Origin: Chloranthus sessilifolius
Lineage: Eukaryota > Streptophyta > Magnoliopsida > Chloranthales > Chloranthaceae
Assembly (NCBI GenBank): GCA_021018995.1
Contig: CM037588.1
Location: 91,362,765-91,426,764 of the forward strand
Reading direction: 5' to 3'
DNA: 64,000 nucleotides
Part shown: one piece after another, positions 23,756-35,273 of the stretch
How the letters are laid out: every line of letters starts with the position of its first letter
Position numbering within the stretch: the stretch's first letter is position 1
Made by a program: the position numbers and the translations under genes
Notes under the pieces: generated by a model
Seen by the model: only the letters and a program-made list of their open reading frames with translations
The model's database searches: none
What the model was told of the DNA's origin: nothing

Positions 23756-24833
23756 TATAATGTGGCTTAGGGATAAGGTATGTAAAGGAATGAAAGGGTA
23801 AAAGGGATTCAAATTGAGAAATTAGTAAGGGTAAGGAGGTGGTCTGCAGCTCAACCTTCTTAATTTCAGCACCTCTTAAATTTCTTTTTAGAAATTCAGA
23901 TTTGAAGTGATCAGTTTCATCAGCTTCTTATCTTCTTGTAGATTTTCAAATGAAGTGACTTCTCTTTCTCATCCTTTTGCTCTGTTAATTTTGTTTTTTC
24001 TTCTTTTCGCCAGACATCGAACCTTGCACCTCTAACCTCATTTCTCCTCTTATTTTCTGATTTCTCAAGTTGAGGGTGAACTGAAATAGGTCAAAAGGTT
24101 TTGGGTTCAAAATTTCTGGTTTCCATCAGAGAAAAACTGTGATTTTAAAATCTCAACTGGTGTGTATCAAGGGCAGTTCAAAGGTGGGGCATTTTAGCTC
24201 AAACTGTCCAAGGAATGGCCTTACTTCATGTCCTCAATGTCATGAGTGCTGTCAACCTGTTTCAACTTGAATTTGCCTAACTTTTAGTGATTAAAATTAG
24301 ATCCCATCAGTCCATAGAGCAGAAGAAATAGCCAAGACACTCTTCAAAGAAAATTTTTCAGGCCCAAATCTCACTAGATATGGCCTTCCATCAAATTTTC
24401 AGGGGTGTATCTTCACAATCTTCTCTCATTTCAGGTTTACCACACATCAAAATTATTTTTCAAAAATTGTTGACATTTGCCTCATGAAGCCTGTTGGACT
24501 ACAGCTTATTTCAGTTTCAAACAGTTTTTTAATTTCCTCTTTTCCAAAAAAAATTCAAGTGAGAATTTACTCTAATTAATTCCAAACACTCCTTTTTAGC
24601 CTAGCTGTACTATCATTAACTCATTTCATTGGCATACCTACCATACCCCCAAACCTAAACTAAACAGTGACCTCACTGTTTTACACTATGAAATCAGGAG
24701 AGAGGCATGGGGAGAAAATATCGACACAGTAAAACAAAAAAAACAAAAATACATGAAGACAAAATTGTATTAATATGCCAAATATATACATGAGACAAGT
24801 TAGAAAGAAACTAAAAATAGCAAACTGCCATAT
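23756..24833 (-). other. 3' noncoding region of element E
   Basis: On -, the last ORF is followed by a tract reading TTTAGGTTTGGGGGTATGG (about 24641-24662), as in Athila elements, then about 0.9 kb of AT-rich DNA with no coding signal. The exact boundary with the A LTR near 23755 is uncertain. Confidence 0.5.
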
Positions 24834-27767
24834 CTAATTATAGGCATCATCTGGCCAACCATAGAGGTCAACCAGGTTTTTCAGCTCATCCTTAGATAAA
24901 GGAGCTTTTCCTTTAGATTTTGCTTTCGGTTGTGGGTTCTTTCTTTGCCTCCTCGGGGCGAGTTATTTTCCTTTTAGATCGTGACAGCAGAATAATCTGA
25001 ATCCAAATCAGAAGGAAAAAGGGCAGTGGGGTCCAATCCTAGAGCCACAGTAGCCTTCCTTCTTTCCTCCCTTGAGAGTAAGGTGAAGGAGGCGTCAGGT
25101 TAGGTTGGGGGCTTGGTGGGGTGAGCTTCTTTAGATTGGGCAGCAGGCTTCTTTCCTATCTTGACAGAAGCAGCAGAGGGAGCAGATCTTTTGGTAGCAA
25201 CTTTCTTCTTGGGGGGGGCCCTTTTAGATTTTAGAGGGGCAGGTTGAGTAGGGGGAGGTTCTTGGGCTGGAGGAGGGTGCACAGCCACAGGTGGGGTGGG
25301 AGGAGGTTGAGTTGTAGAAGGGGGACAGGATTGAGTGGAGGGAGGCGCAGTAGGAGGCACGGTAGCTAGAGGGGTAGGTTGAAATGGCTGAGAGGTAAAG
25401 GAAGCAACCTTTTTCTCTAATATGTCAGTTTGTTTTGCGACATAGAGCAGGTTAGCATCAGAGAGTTCCTTGGTGGCCTTGAGTATCTCCTGAGCATTGG
25501 CTAATTTTTTCTTGAGAAGCTCAGAATTCTTCTTCTAATATTTGGCAATTAGACTCTCAGCAGCTGCCAACTGTTTGGCGGACTCATAACGAGTCAGGAT
25601 TTCAGACCACCCTTGAGAGATATCTCGGAGCTTGATTCTGTGCTCCAATTCTTGTTGGCAATCCTCTCCTCATAAGGGGCTTCAAGGAAAGCTCGGAGTG
25701 CAACCATACCTCTCAGGACATCCCTTTGGATGTAAGGGTTGTCCCTCATGGCATACAGCAGGGTGAGGCAAGGGGGAATGTACATGTTTTGCCTAAGGAC
25801 AATGGGCAAGGACAGGGGTGTAGTGGATGAAGAGGAGGGGGTGGAGAGAACCAAATCCTCCCATGGATCAGTTCGGGTGGAGGCATCTTGGAAAATAGGT
25901 GGGGCGAGAGGGGGGGGTAGGTGATGGGTGATTCAGCCACTGCCAAAGTAATTATAGGTGGTGATGAAGGGAGAACAGATGAAGGTGCTGGGAGAGATGG
26001 GGCTGCTACCTCCTCAGACTGGGCAGCAGCCCGGGGTGGTGAAGCTATGGGTGAAGGAGGGGTAGATAAATGTATGGGTACGTGGATAGGTGAAAGAGGG
26101 GAGGTGGAAGGCGGTTGAGGAGTTAGAGAGGATGGGGTAAGGGTGGATTGAATTGATTGGAGGCATGAGCTCATGAGGGTCTGGTTGTCGGTGTTGATGG
26201 TTAATTGGGATTGAATGGATTGGAGGAGGGATAGAATTTGAGTGAGGGTGTCAGGCATGGTGGGGGTAGAAGGGACAGGTGTTGGAATTGGATGGAAAGG
26301 AGAGGAGGGTGCATGGTTAAAATGAGGAGTGGGGCGTGGGGAGTCAGGCAGTGGAGTGTACTCATGAGCAACGTCCTCCACAATTGAAGTCATGAGGGCA
26401 GTGAACCCAGTAGTGGTGAACGGGTCCACACCCTGTGTATTCAGAGGGGGTTGCGGAGGGGGGAAATTAGAAATGGGTTGGGTAATGGGTGAAGAAGAAA
26501 TGGTAGGGGTAAGCTCGGAGAATGTGGGAGGTTCAAGGACTTCAGGTTGGAAAACTTAAGAGGTGGGTGAAGGTAAAATAGGTTTAAAGGTGGTTGGAAT
26601 GGGGTATATTGGAAGAGGAACTGATACAAAGGGAAAGAGAAAAGTGGGTGGAGGTGTGGGTAATGGGACAGGTATGGTAGGTGGAGGGATGGATGAGGGT
26701 ATCTTGGCTGGAGAGCTGCTTCCACGATAGTGGGTGCCTTCTTAGCCTCCTCCATTCCAACTGACTTACTCTTCTTAATCAAAGTGAGGCTGGTGGACCA
26801 TTCCCGCTTTCCATATAATTTGCTGGTCAGCTTCTCCATTGGCTTATTTCTCTTGATCACACACTTCCCAGTCTTGAGCAGACATGTGATGAGTCTGCAG
26901 AAAGGCATACCTCCTCCCTTAGCAAAAGCTTGTCTCTTCAGCACCTTATCATTGATGTCCACCATTGTTTCAAAAATTAGCTTAGGTGCATTCACAAATT
27001 GCCCCTTTGAATAGAAGTATAGGGCATCCACTAATGGGGCCCTTCTCTCTTGCAAATGGCCAGTGACAGACATTTTTCCTCAAAATGCTATCAATGAGTC
27101 TTAGGGTAGGATGGAGGTCTCTTCTCATCAGAGATTCACCAGAGCCCACTATTCTGTTAGTAAGCTGTTTAGCCATTTCCCTAAATGTAGCCCCTATAGG
27201 TGCTCCCTCAGCTCTGGTGGAGTCAAATTGATATGGGACTCCCAAAGCCATCCCAGTATCTCTGCAATCGACAATCAGCTGCCAGTCATCAATCATGATT
27301 TCTAGTACATCCTCAGCCCCAGGCACCACCTTCTTTGTCAGGTTCTGGTACCATAATTTCACCAACCTGGGGTACACATTTTCCTTCAAGGGTGAAAGCA
27401 GGGGCAATAGACCTTCTTTCTTCAAATATTCCAATGTCCCCTGACACTCCCCAATATTGGCAAAATATGCCAGATCAAAATCTGTCTCAGGGACAAGACT
27501 CAAATTCTCTACAAACTCATTGGGGGTAGTTAACCCAGCTGGAAGCTGTACTGTAGGAGCAGCTCTCGCTAAGGGTTTTTCCACCATAGGCTTCTGAATT
27601 TCTACTGCTTTGGCTTTCTTGGCTTTAGGGGCCTTCTTAGGTGTCTCTTTAGAGAGCTTCCTCTTAACAGGAGGTTTGGAAACTGGCTTCGATTTCTTGG
27701 AAGATTTGGGGGTAGAAGCAGCTGGTCTCTGGAGTAGGTTTGCTAGGGTTTCCTCAAGTTCTGCCAT
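24834..27767 (-). pseudogene. Extra ORF of element E, 'putative plant transposon protein' (PF20167-like)
   Basis: ATG at 27767, stop TAG at 24836-24834, about 970 codons with several frame changes. N-terminus: a Lys/Pro-rich, nuclear-signal-like segment (SKKSKPVSKPPVKRKLSK). Conserved core about residues 70-330: FVENLSLVPETDFDLAYF, VYPRLVKLWYQNL, GVPYQFDSTRAEG, RIVGSGESLMRRDLHPTLRL, ALYFYSKGQF and FCRLITCLLK. It matches my memory of the plant family labelled putative plant transposon protein, common beside Athila elements. The rest is Pro/Ser/Thr-rich with a Gln/Leu helix (MPDTLTQILSLLQSIQSQ) and a basic tail (SKRAPPKKKVATKRS). It is co-oriented with gag and has its own promoter. Function unknown. 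Confidence 0.7.
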
Positions 27768-28089
27768 TTACTCTCAGGGATTGTTCACTCACCAACTTGT
27801 AATGAAATTTAGAGGTTAACAATTGGAACAACGACAGATTGGCGGTGGGAAGGCATCTTACCCCAAAATTCCTAAGGTTTGATAGATATCGCAATACACA
27901 GCTCCAAATTCTCCAAAATCATATGCACAATGCTCCTCTGCGCAAGCTCAATGCAGGTACAAAATGGCAGACTGAATGGCTGAAGGCTCTGTGAGGATTT
28001 AATGGAGAAGGAGGGAGGCAAAAGAGAGAGGAAGAGAACTAGGGTTTTGTAGAGGGTAGGGAGTGAGGCACAAATGACCTATTGACAGG

Positions 28090-28367
28090 TATATAAGGGG
28101 TGAAATGCGATTTCGATAGGATGAATTGGGTGGTTTCAATAGGTTTATGCGTCCTGTCGAAAGCTTAGCTGACAAAGCTTTCAAAAGGGATGATTCGATA
28201 GGATCCCGATAGGTGGAACCATCCTTCCGACAGGCCTCAGTGCCTATCGAAACCATCAAATATCCTGTCGAAATCACCGTGTGCCCTAACAAAAAGTGAA
28301 ATTGACCTATCAAAAGCTCCCACAAACCAAATAAGGCTGCGTTTCTGGGCACTCTCAGCTTCAGCAC
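28090..28367 (-). promoter_or_regulatory. Internal promoter of element E with TTTCGATAGG array
   Basis: On -, a TATA box (TTATATA, 28096-28090) is preceded within 10-240 bp by about seven copies of TTTCGATAGG or CCTATCGAAA variants (28106-28300). The transcript would run into the ORF starting at 27767 through a CT-rich leader. The same motif fills the element's LTR (32798-33332). This is direct evidence that the extra ORF has its own promoter built from the LTR's regulatory motif. Confidence 0.8.
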
Positions 28368-28613
28368 TCAGTAGGCTCATCTGCTGTGCTGCTCTACAGT
28401 TTGTTCCCCTTATAGCTAAGCTCCCATTATCTCAAGACAACTGGTAATATTGAAATGATGGCCTAGTATTAAGCATGGCAATTTTTTTATTTTATTTATT
28501 TTTTATTTATTTTTTTTATTGCAAGGAAAAGAAAAAAAAATCAATTAACAACAAAGTAAACACCTAAAACAAAAGCAAAGTATGGTACATATGATACATA
28601 CTGACTTCAGGGG
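28368..28613 (-). other. Spacer between E protease and internal promoter
   Basis: Contains an AT-rich tract (28480-28550, TTTATTTATTTTT). No coding signal. It is the place where RT would begin in a complete Athila element, so pol is absent here. Confidence 0.55.
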
Positions 28614-31184
28614 CTAATCTGGAGGGTCTGGAAGGTCCATAGTCTCCTCAGGCTCATCAAACTTGGCACCTTTCGTGGATCTTTTCCTCAGCCAGTGTCC
28701 CTCCCCTGAGTGTAGTTTTCCCTCTGTAAACCAAGCATTGTCCTGCAACAGCCAATGTGTATTTTCATGAATCACTCTTTTTTTTGCATTAATGGAAAAA
28801 CAAGCCTCTTCAGGAGAGGGTTGATAGCCAGTGCTATACACATTCAGCTTAACCTTCATGTTTCCAAATGACACTTCCATGATTCCATACCTGCATTGTA
28901 TGTGAGCATTGGCAGTGGCCAAAAAGGGCCTGCCTAGAATCACAGGTATGGAAGAAGCACATTTGCTTGGTTCCATGTCCAACACCAAAAAGTCAGCAGG
29001 ATAAAAGAATTTGTCAACTCCAACCAACACATCTTCAATTATCCCCATGAGTTTCCTTTCAGATCTGTCAGCCAGCTTTAGGACCACATGTGTGGGCTTT
29101 AATTCTCCAAAGTCCAGCTTCTCATATAGTGAATATGGAAGCAAATTTACATTGACTCCCAAATCTAATAAGGCTTTATCAACGGTGTGATCCCCAATGA
29201 TGCAGGGGATAGTGGGGGTTTCAGGGTCTTGAAATTTGGTTGGGGTTGCATTCGACAAAATTTGTTTCACTTTCTCTGCTGAAAAGACTTTCTTGGATAT
29301 GTGTATCCTAGATTGTCTTTTATGGGTGCATAGCTCTTTCAAAAACTTAGCATAGGCTGGGACTTGTTTAATTGCATCAAGTAAAGGTAAGTTGATCTTT
29401 ACTTGCTTGAAAGTCTCCATCATTTCCTTTATTTTACCTTGCCTTTTATCAAAAGGGGAAGGTGCTTGTAGTGTCTTAGGAAATGGCAAATGTGGGATTG
29501 CTCCCTCACTTGCAGCCTTAGCCAATGGGGCCTCTTTCTTTTTGATTTTTTTCTTTTCTTGAGGATCCTCATTATCCTCTTTATTCACAGCTGGTTGCTC
29601 CTTCAAGTCCACCACTGGTGGCCTTTGTTGTGTTCTTGTAGGAAGCACTCAATTTTCTTCCTCCAAGTTCCTCACAGGCTCACAATCCACTTGATTGTCC
29701 ACTAACCTATCACTTCTCAATGTTGTAATAGATTTGGCTTCCTCATAGGTGGAGGAAACTTCATCCACTACAAACTGTCTTCGTGGGTTATCCTGTGGTT
29801 GGCTAGGCAGCCTCCCTCCTTCTCTTCTACTCAAGGCATCAGACAGCTGACCAAGTTGATCCTCTATCTTTTTTATGCTTTGATTGTGAGAGTGCACAGT
29901 TTGGGATAAGGAGTTCAAGTTCTGCAGTGAAGATATTACTTGTTCCTCAAAGGAAGGTGCTCTCGCAGCTGGAGGGAGTGCAGATTGCTGCACAGGAGGA
30001 GCTACAGGTTGGGCCATGGGTTGCTGATACTGAGGACTTGGGGCATAACCTTCTCAATAGGGCTGAGCAATTACATGGGGCATGGGGTTCTTTGGGGTTT
30101 ATCTTGTCTCCACCTCAGTTGGGGTGGTTCCTCCATTGATACCAGCAGCAAGCTGCCCTTATAAGGCGAGTTTGTAGCCACATGCTCTGTTATAAAATCA
30201 GGAAACTGGTCCACAGATGGGCATTCTTCAAGGGAGTGAGCAGGGGACTGGCATATGGCACATGCCTCCTCCACCCTAGCAGGCACAGGTGACTGCATAG
30301 CTGTCCACTTTCCTTTCCAAATCACTTGGCACACTCACTTCATATATCTTCCCTCTTGAGGTATTCTCCTTCAATAACCTAGGAGGCTCTAGATCACTAG
30401 CCAAGGTTTCCCTTTGCATAGAGTTGTCACTAATAATATCAAAGAGCTCCCATGCCTCCTCAGTAATTTTATAGAGGTAGGTGCCACCACAGGAAGCATC
30501 TATCACGTCTCTTCTTTTAGAATCAATTCCCTGATAAAAGCTTTGAACCAATTGCCATTCAGGGATTTGATGGTGGGGGCATTTCTTTAGGAGTTCCTTA
30601 AATCTCTCCCAGGATTGATGAAAATCTTCAGTTGGGTCTTAGGTAAAAGAGATGATATCCTTCCTCAACTGGCTGGTTTTTGACATAGGGAAGAACTTGG
30701 CCAGAAATTGACATTGGAGATCACTCCAAGACTGAATGCTGTTGGGTGGAAGCAAGGTTAACCAGGTCCTGGCTCTGTTCTTTAATGAAAAATGAAAGAG
30801 TCTCATCCTGGTGGCCTCCTCCCCAAAATGTGTGATGTTGAAAGTGGTGCAGAGTCCTAATAATTCATCAATGTGTTTAAAAGGATCCTCTTTGGTCAGG
30901 CCATAAAATGAGGGTAACATCTGAATTATGGAAGACTTTATTTCATAATTTCCTTGAGCAGCTGGGAACTGAATGCAGAAGGGGTAATTGTAAACCCCTG
31001 GTGCATTAAATTCCTTGAGAGTTCTAGCTTGTTGTTGCTCACCCATTTCTAAAAATTCAGCTACAATAGTTGTGAGTAGAGTTTGTCTAGATCTGGGATG
31101 TCTTTCAACCTCTGGATTTAGTGGAATAATCTGAGGTTGGAGAGTTCTTCTCCCAAACATACAACACTCAAATTCTGAATGCAA
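28614..31184 (-). pseudogene. Gag-protease of Athila element E
   Basis: One mostly continuous frame of about 855 codons: stops near 30639 and at 29651-29649, and a frame excursion at 30334-30071. Gag core: NYEIKSSIIQMLPSFYGL, DPFKHIDELLGLCTTFN, MRLFHFSLKNRARTWLTLLP, FLAKFFPMSKTSQLRKDI, typical of Athila. A zinc knuckle CAICQSPAHSLEEC fits C-x2-C-x4-H-x4-C exactly. A coiled segment (SLSQTVHSHNQSIKKIEDQL) follows. The protease has LLDLGVNVNLLPYSLYEKL (D-L-G, the Athila form) and VILGRPFLATANAHI. It would form the particle and process it. It is fairly well preserved, so younger than element G. Confidence 0.88.
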
Positions 31185-31442
31185 AACAGATCCTCAACAC
31201 AGCAAGTAGAATCAACTAAACTTTCTAACTATTTAAAGAAAAATCAACAGATCTAAAAAATAAAAGGGGAGTAGAGGGATGCAAACTATAGAGCAGCCTC
31301 CAGCACAATTCTCCTCTCACTGGCAACCTCAGATCTGATGAAATGCACACAAAGTATTGAAAAATAATAAAACTTACAAATGCAGTTAGTAAAATCAAAC
31401 AAACAACTACAAAACTTAGATCTACCAATTTCTAAACACACC

Positions 31443-31460
31443 TTCCCGACAGCGGCGCTA
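31443..31460 (-). other. Primer-binding site of element E
   Basis: On - TAGCGCCGCTGTCGGGAA lies 6 nt after the LTR end; it is a degenerate form of TGGCGCCGTTGCCGGGGA, complementary to the 3' end of plant tRNA-Asp, the usual Athila/Tat primer. Confidence 0.75.
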
Positions 31461-31466
31461 AAAACT

Positions 31467-33603
31467 TGTTGGGGTGTTTGCCTTCCCTCCAAAGAGGGTC
31501 TATAATCACTAATAAAACTAGGTAGAACACACTCACACAGACCTGCAAGTAATCAGGGCCCGTCATAGCAAGTTTTAAAAAGACGGTGAGTAAGGGAATA
31601 TCCACAGGGAGGTTGGTTTAAAAATGTGATAAATCTCGAGATCTATAAGAGATCTGGCACCCTAACTAATGCTAAGTTAGCTAAAAGACAGGGGAGAGGT
31701 TTAAGATGGATTGTCACTTAAGCTAAGCTAAAATTAAATAAATACTAACTTGGATCAAGTTTGGAAATTTAGATCTTGCAGGAGAAAGAAGTAAAAAGTA
31801 GAAAATGGAGAAGAGTAGCTTGGAAATTGTCTCACTAAAATCAGGTTCGATTAATCATGCCACAGAGGTTCAGGGCACACGATTCCCTCAACTGGCTATA
31901 AGCACAATTGCAGGGTAGAAGGCTCCACTTCAAATCACAGGATCCACCTGGTCTTACGGCTATGATCTATCCACTTGAATGGTCACTGACCATCCTATAG
32001 ACTTTATCTGATCCATGGATTTGTAGCAGACAAATCCAATTGGAGCCTGAGCTTGGACTAATCTTAAAGTTATGATCTGTCCACTTTAATAGTCACAGAC
32101 CATCCTAGGGATCTCCCCCAAAGCTAAAGCATCAATCAGAACAATTAAAACCACTACAGATGCTGCAATTCCAAGGTCACAGACTCAGAGAATTATAGGA
32201 GTATCAGATCCAGGGAGATCGGATGGTATCCAAGAAGTTTACTAGTTAAGTGGGTGAGCTGATCTACAGACTCCTCTTAACAAATCCGATCGATCACCAA
32301 ATGAAACCAAAGGAACTTTAGATCTAATTAAAGCATTAAGAACAACATTTCTATTGCAATCAAACTCACTCTATAATGAAAATGCTCTAAGATCTGTAGT
32401 CTGTGCAGCAGGGAACCTACAATAACACTCTCAATCTTACCCAATTACAGATCTAACCTCTCTCCTCACTACTCTAAGGGAATTAGCCAACCATTGTTGG
32501 GCTAAAATAGGGAAAATAGAATTTCTCTACAAGCTCTAATCTCTAGAATTTGGCTCAGACCTTGATCTCCCCCAAATTACAATTGGGGATCTCTATATAT
32601 AGCTTTCTCCTCTATTTTTCCTGCCAAAAATCCCTTCTAGAAGGTCCTCAGAGTTTGTTAGGGTTCTATTAGAGCATGTGGGTCGGTTAGGGCATCTTCT
32701 AGGATCGTCGTGTCTGTCTTCAAGTGCCTCGGGTTGCATGCAGCAGGTCACCAAGTCACAACGTGTGCATAGCTGAGTTTCTGAGAAGTTCTGCACATGA
32801 TTTCGACAGGTTCAGGAAGCTTTCGATAGGTTCAAATGGAGCTTTTTGGTCCTTTCGTTAGGTTCTCAGATCTCTTCGATAGGTTCTGATAGGATGAGCC
32901 TTCTCTTAGAGCTTCAGCATTCTCAGCCCTTGGCCTGGAGCATTCGATAGGTTGGGGAAGCTTTTCGATAGGTTCGAGGACCATTTCGATAGGCTTCGCT
33001 CTGCATGCCATCATTTCGATAGGGTTGCTCTCACTCCTATCGAAAGGCTCAAGCACCCTTTGTTAGGTTCTGTTCCAACGTGTCCATCTCGATAGGTTCA
33101 AGAAACCATTCGATAGGTTCCCTTTACACCTCAGGCAGGCTTTCGATAGGATGGTTTCTTCCTTTCTTTCAGCTGCTCGATAAGTTCTTGGATCTTCTCG
33201 AACTCCTCAATCCACATGAATCCATCCTTCTTCTGCCTTCAGATCCTATCGAAACCTTTCCAACTGCATAAATTCCTCCTTTCTTTTCTTTCAGTTCCTA
33301 TCGAAGTCTTCAGGTGACCTCTCGATAGGATGTTTTCAGCATGTTTTCACTTCCTTCGCCTTGCCCTGCTGTAGCCACGCGCTCCAAGGGTCCAGTGATG
33401 TGCTACCCTCTGGTTTACTGTTGTTGGGCTTGTCCTATGCTGAGAGATGGCCCCTTTTTGGGCATTCTTGAGTGGTTTTCTGCATTAGTGTTATCTTTTA
33501 TTATTGTCTATAAAATGCACTTGACAGAGGCTTATTAGTGTGCTCACAGGTCTATCAATGGTCAGTTTAAAGGGTGAAAATTGGCATTTTTCACCACTTA
33601 ACA
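31467..33603 (-). mobile_element. 5' LTR of Athila element E (2137 bp)
   Basis: On - it starts TGTTAAGTGGTG (33603) and ends CACCCCAACA (31467), just before the primer-binding site. A TATA box (TATATATAG complement) is at 32594-32602. The motif array lies 200-740 bp upstream of it. The left flank is inside the gag of element G, at the codons for ...SIKKIED. No partner LTR is in the window. Confidence 0.88.
32798..33332. repeat. TTTCGATAGG motif array in the E LTR
   Basis: About 15 copies of TTTCGATAGGTTC or the complement CCTATCGAAA, in both orientations, irregularly spaced at 20-60 bp. Shared only with the internal promoter of the same element (28106-28300). Confidence 0.92.
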
Positions 33604-34933
33604 GTCCTCAATCTTCTTAATGCTTTGTCCATGAGAATTGACAGTTTGCACTAAGCTCCCCAAATTTTACATTGAAGCCAGCATCTGCTCTTCAAATTAA
33701 GAGGATTTGGGCTGTTGTGGGGGTAGGGTCAATTTGTTAGACTATGGGGCAGGTAACAGAAAATTTTGTCTTGGTGGGTAACCCTGATTAAACTGGTGCT
33801 GGGGTCTATAAGGAGCTACCATTTGCTACTACTGGGGTTGAGGATAAGAATCTTGTCTCCACCTCAGATTTGGGTGGTTCCTCCAAGAATACCCAGCAGG
33901 CTGTTGCCCAAGAGTTTGAGCAACATTGGCTTGCTCCATAATAAAGTCTGGAAACTGGGCGGTAGATGGACAATCATGAATAGAATGTGTGGGAGACTGG
34001 AATATTAGACATGCTTCCTCCACCTGTGCAACCACCCGGGGCTGCATCACATTCATGAGTTTATCAAATTTCAAGCTCAGGTTGTCTACTTTCCTCTCCA
34101 GATCACCTTGCACCTTCACTTCAAATATTTCACCTCTAGGGGTAGCCTCTTTTACCATCTTAGCTGGAGTCTGGCTATCATTGTATGACAGAGACTCCTG
34201 CTGCATGAAATTTTCTCCTATTATGTCAAACAGCTCCCAAGCTTCCTCAGCTGTCTTGTGGAGGTAACTACCACCACAGGAAGCATCCACCATATCCCTG
34301 CTCTTGAAATTAATTCCTTCATAAAATACTTGGACAAGCTGCCACATTGGGATTTGGTGGTGGGGGCATTATTTTAACATCTCTTGAAATCTTTCCCAAG
34401 CTTCATAAAAATCCTCAGTTGAAGACTGAGTGAATGATAAAATATTTGTCCTCACCTAGCTAGTTTTATTCATGGGAAAGAATTTGGCCAGAAATTTGGT
34501 TTGAAGGTCACTCCATGACTGTATGTTGTTGGCTGGGAGTTTTGATAGCCATGTGCTAGCTTTGTCCTTTAATGAGAAAGGAAAAAGCCTCAATTTAATG
34601 GCCTCAGGTCCCAAGCCAGCAATATTGAAAGTGCTAAAAATTGGTCTATATGCTTGTGGGGATCTTCTTTACTAAGCCATGAAATGAAGGTAACATATTG
34701 ATGGTGGAGGATTTGATCTCATAATTCCCTTCAATAGAGGGGAATTGAAAGTTGAAGGGAGAGGTGTACTCCTCAGGTGCATTGTACTCCTTTAATGTTC
34801 TCTGCCTCTCAGCCATGATAGCTAGTTCGGTTTTAACAACAGGGCTTTGTGTGGTGTGTCTAGGTCTAAGGATCCTTTCCACCTCTAGATTTGGGGGTTC
34901 TAAGTTAGGGTTTAAGGACCTTCTACCGAGCAT
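33604..34933 (-). pseudogene. Gag fragment of older Athila element G
   Basis: Starts MLGRRSLNPNLEPPN (34933) and shows EGNYEIKSSTINMLPSFHGL, LVQVFYEGINFKSRDMVDAS, AEEAWELFDIIGENF and CLIFQSPTHSIHDC, a zinc knuckle whose second Cys is Phe. Several frame breaks occur between 34646 and 34347. It stops at 33604 within the codons homologous to SQTVHSHNQSIKKIED of element E, where E inserted. It is clearly more decayed than E's gag, so older. The rest of G's coding region is not in the window. Confidence 0.85.
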
Positions 34934-35273
34934 TCACTCCCCAACAGTAACGAAAATGCTTACAAGCACACAGAAAGAATTTCAAACAAAAAGTAATAAC
35001 TACACAAATTTACACTAAACAAAATAACAGGCGATTCAACATAAATGGAGTGAGATTGAGGGGAAAGAAAGTATAAACAGAGCTAGCTACACTCCAACTG
35101 TAGCTCTAGCTTTTCCCTTCTTTTGCTGTCCATTTTTGCAAAATTTCACAAAGAATCAGTAGTACTTTTTTTCTAGTTTAGGTACAGCTATAAAGAATTT
35201 GGACATCTATATTATAGTACAACTCAGGTCTACTAAAAAGATCAATATCCCCGAGAATGGTACCAAAAACTTA
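34934..35273 (-). other. Leader and primer-binding site of element G
   Basis: On -, TGGTACCATTCTCGGGG (35265-35249) follows the LTR end by a few bases and matches the tRNA-Asp site TGGCGCCGTTGCCGGGG at most positions. The 300 bp between it and gag holds no coding signal. Confidence 0.7.

Larger units (their letters stand above)
23760..33603 (-). mobile_element. Athila-type element E, lacking RT and integrase, 3'-truncated
   Basis: Read on -: 5' LTR (33603-31467), primer-binding site, gag-protease (31184-28614), a promoter-like zone with the LTR's own motif (28330-28090), an extra ORF (27767-24834) and a 3' noncoding zone to about 23760 where it meets the LTR of element A. Its 3' LTR is not in the window. 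No RT, RNase H or integrase fits in the space between protease and the extra ORF (about 850 bp), so this is a non-autonomous derivative or has lost pol. It lies within the gag of element G. Confidence 0.8.
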
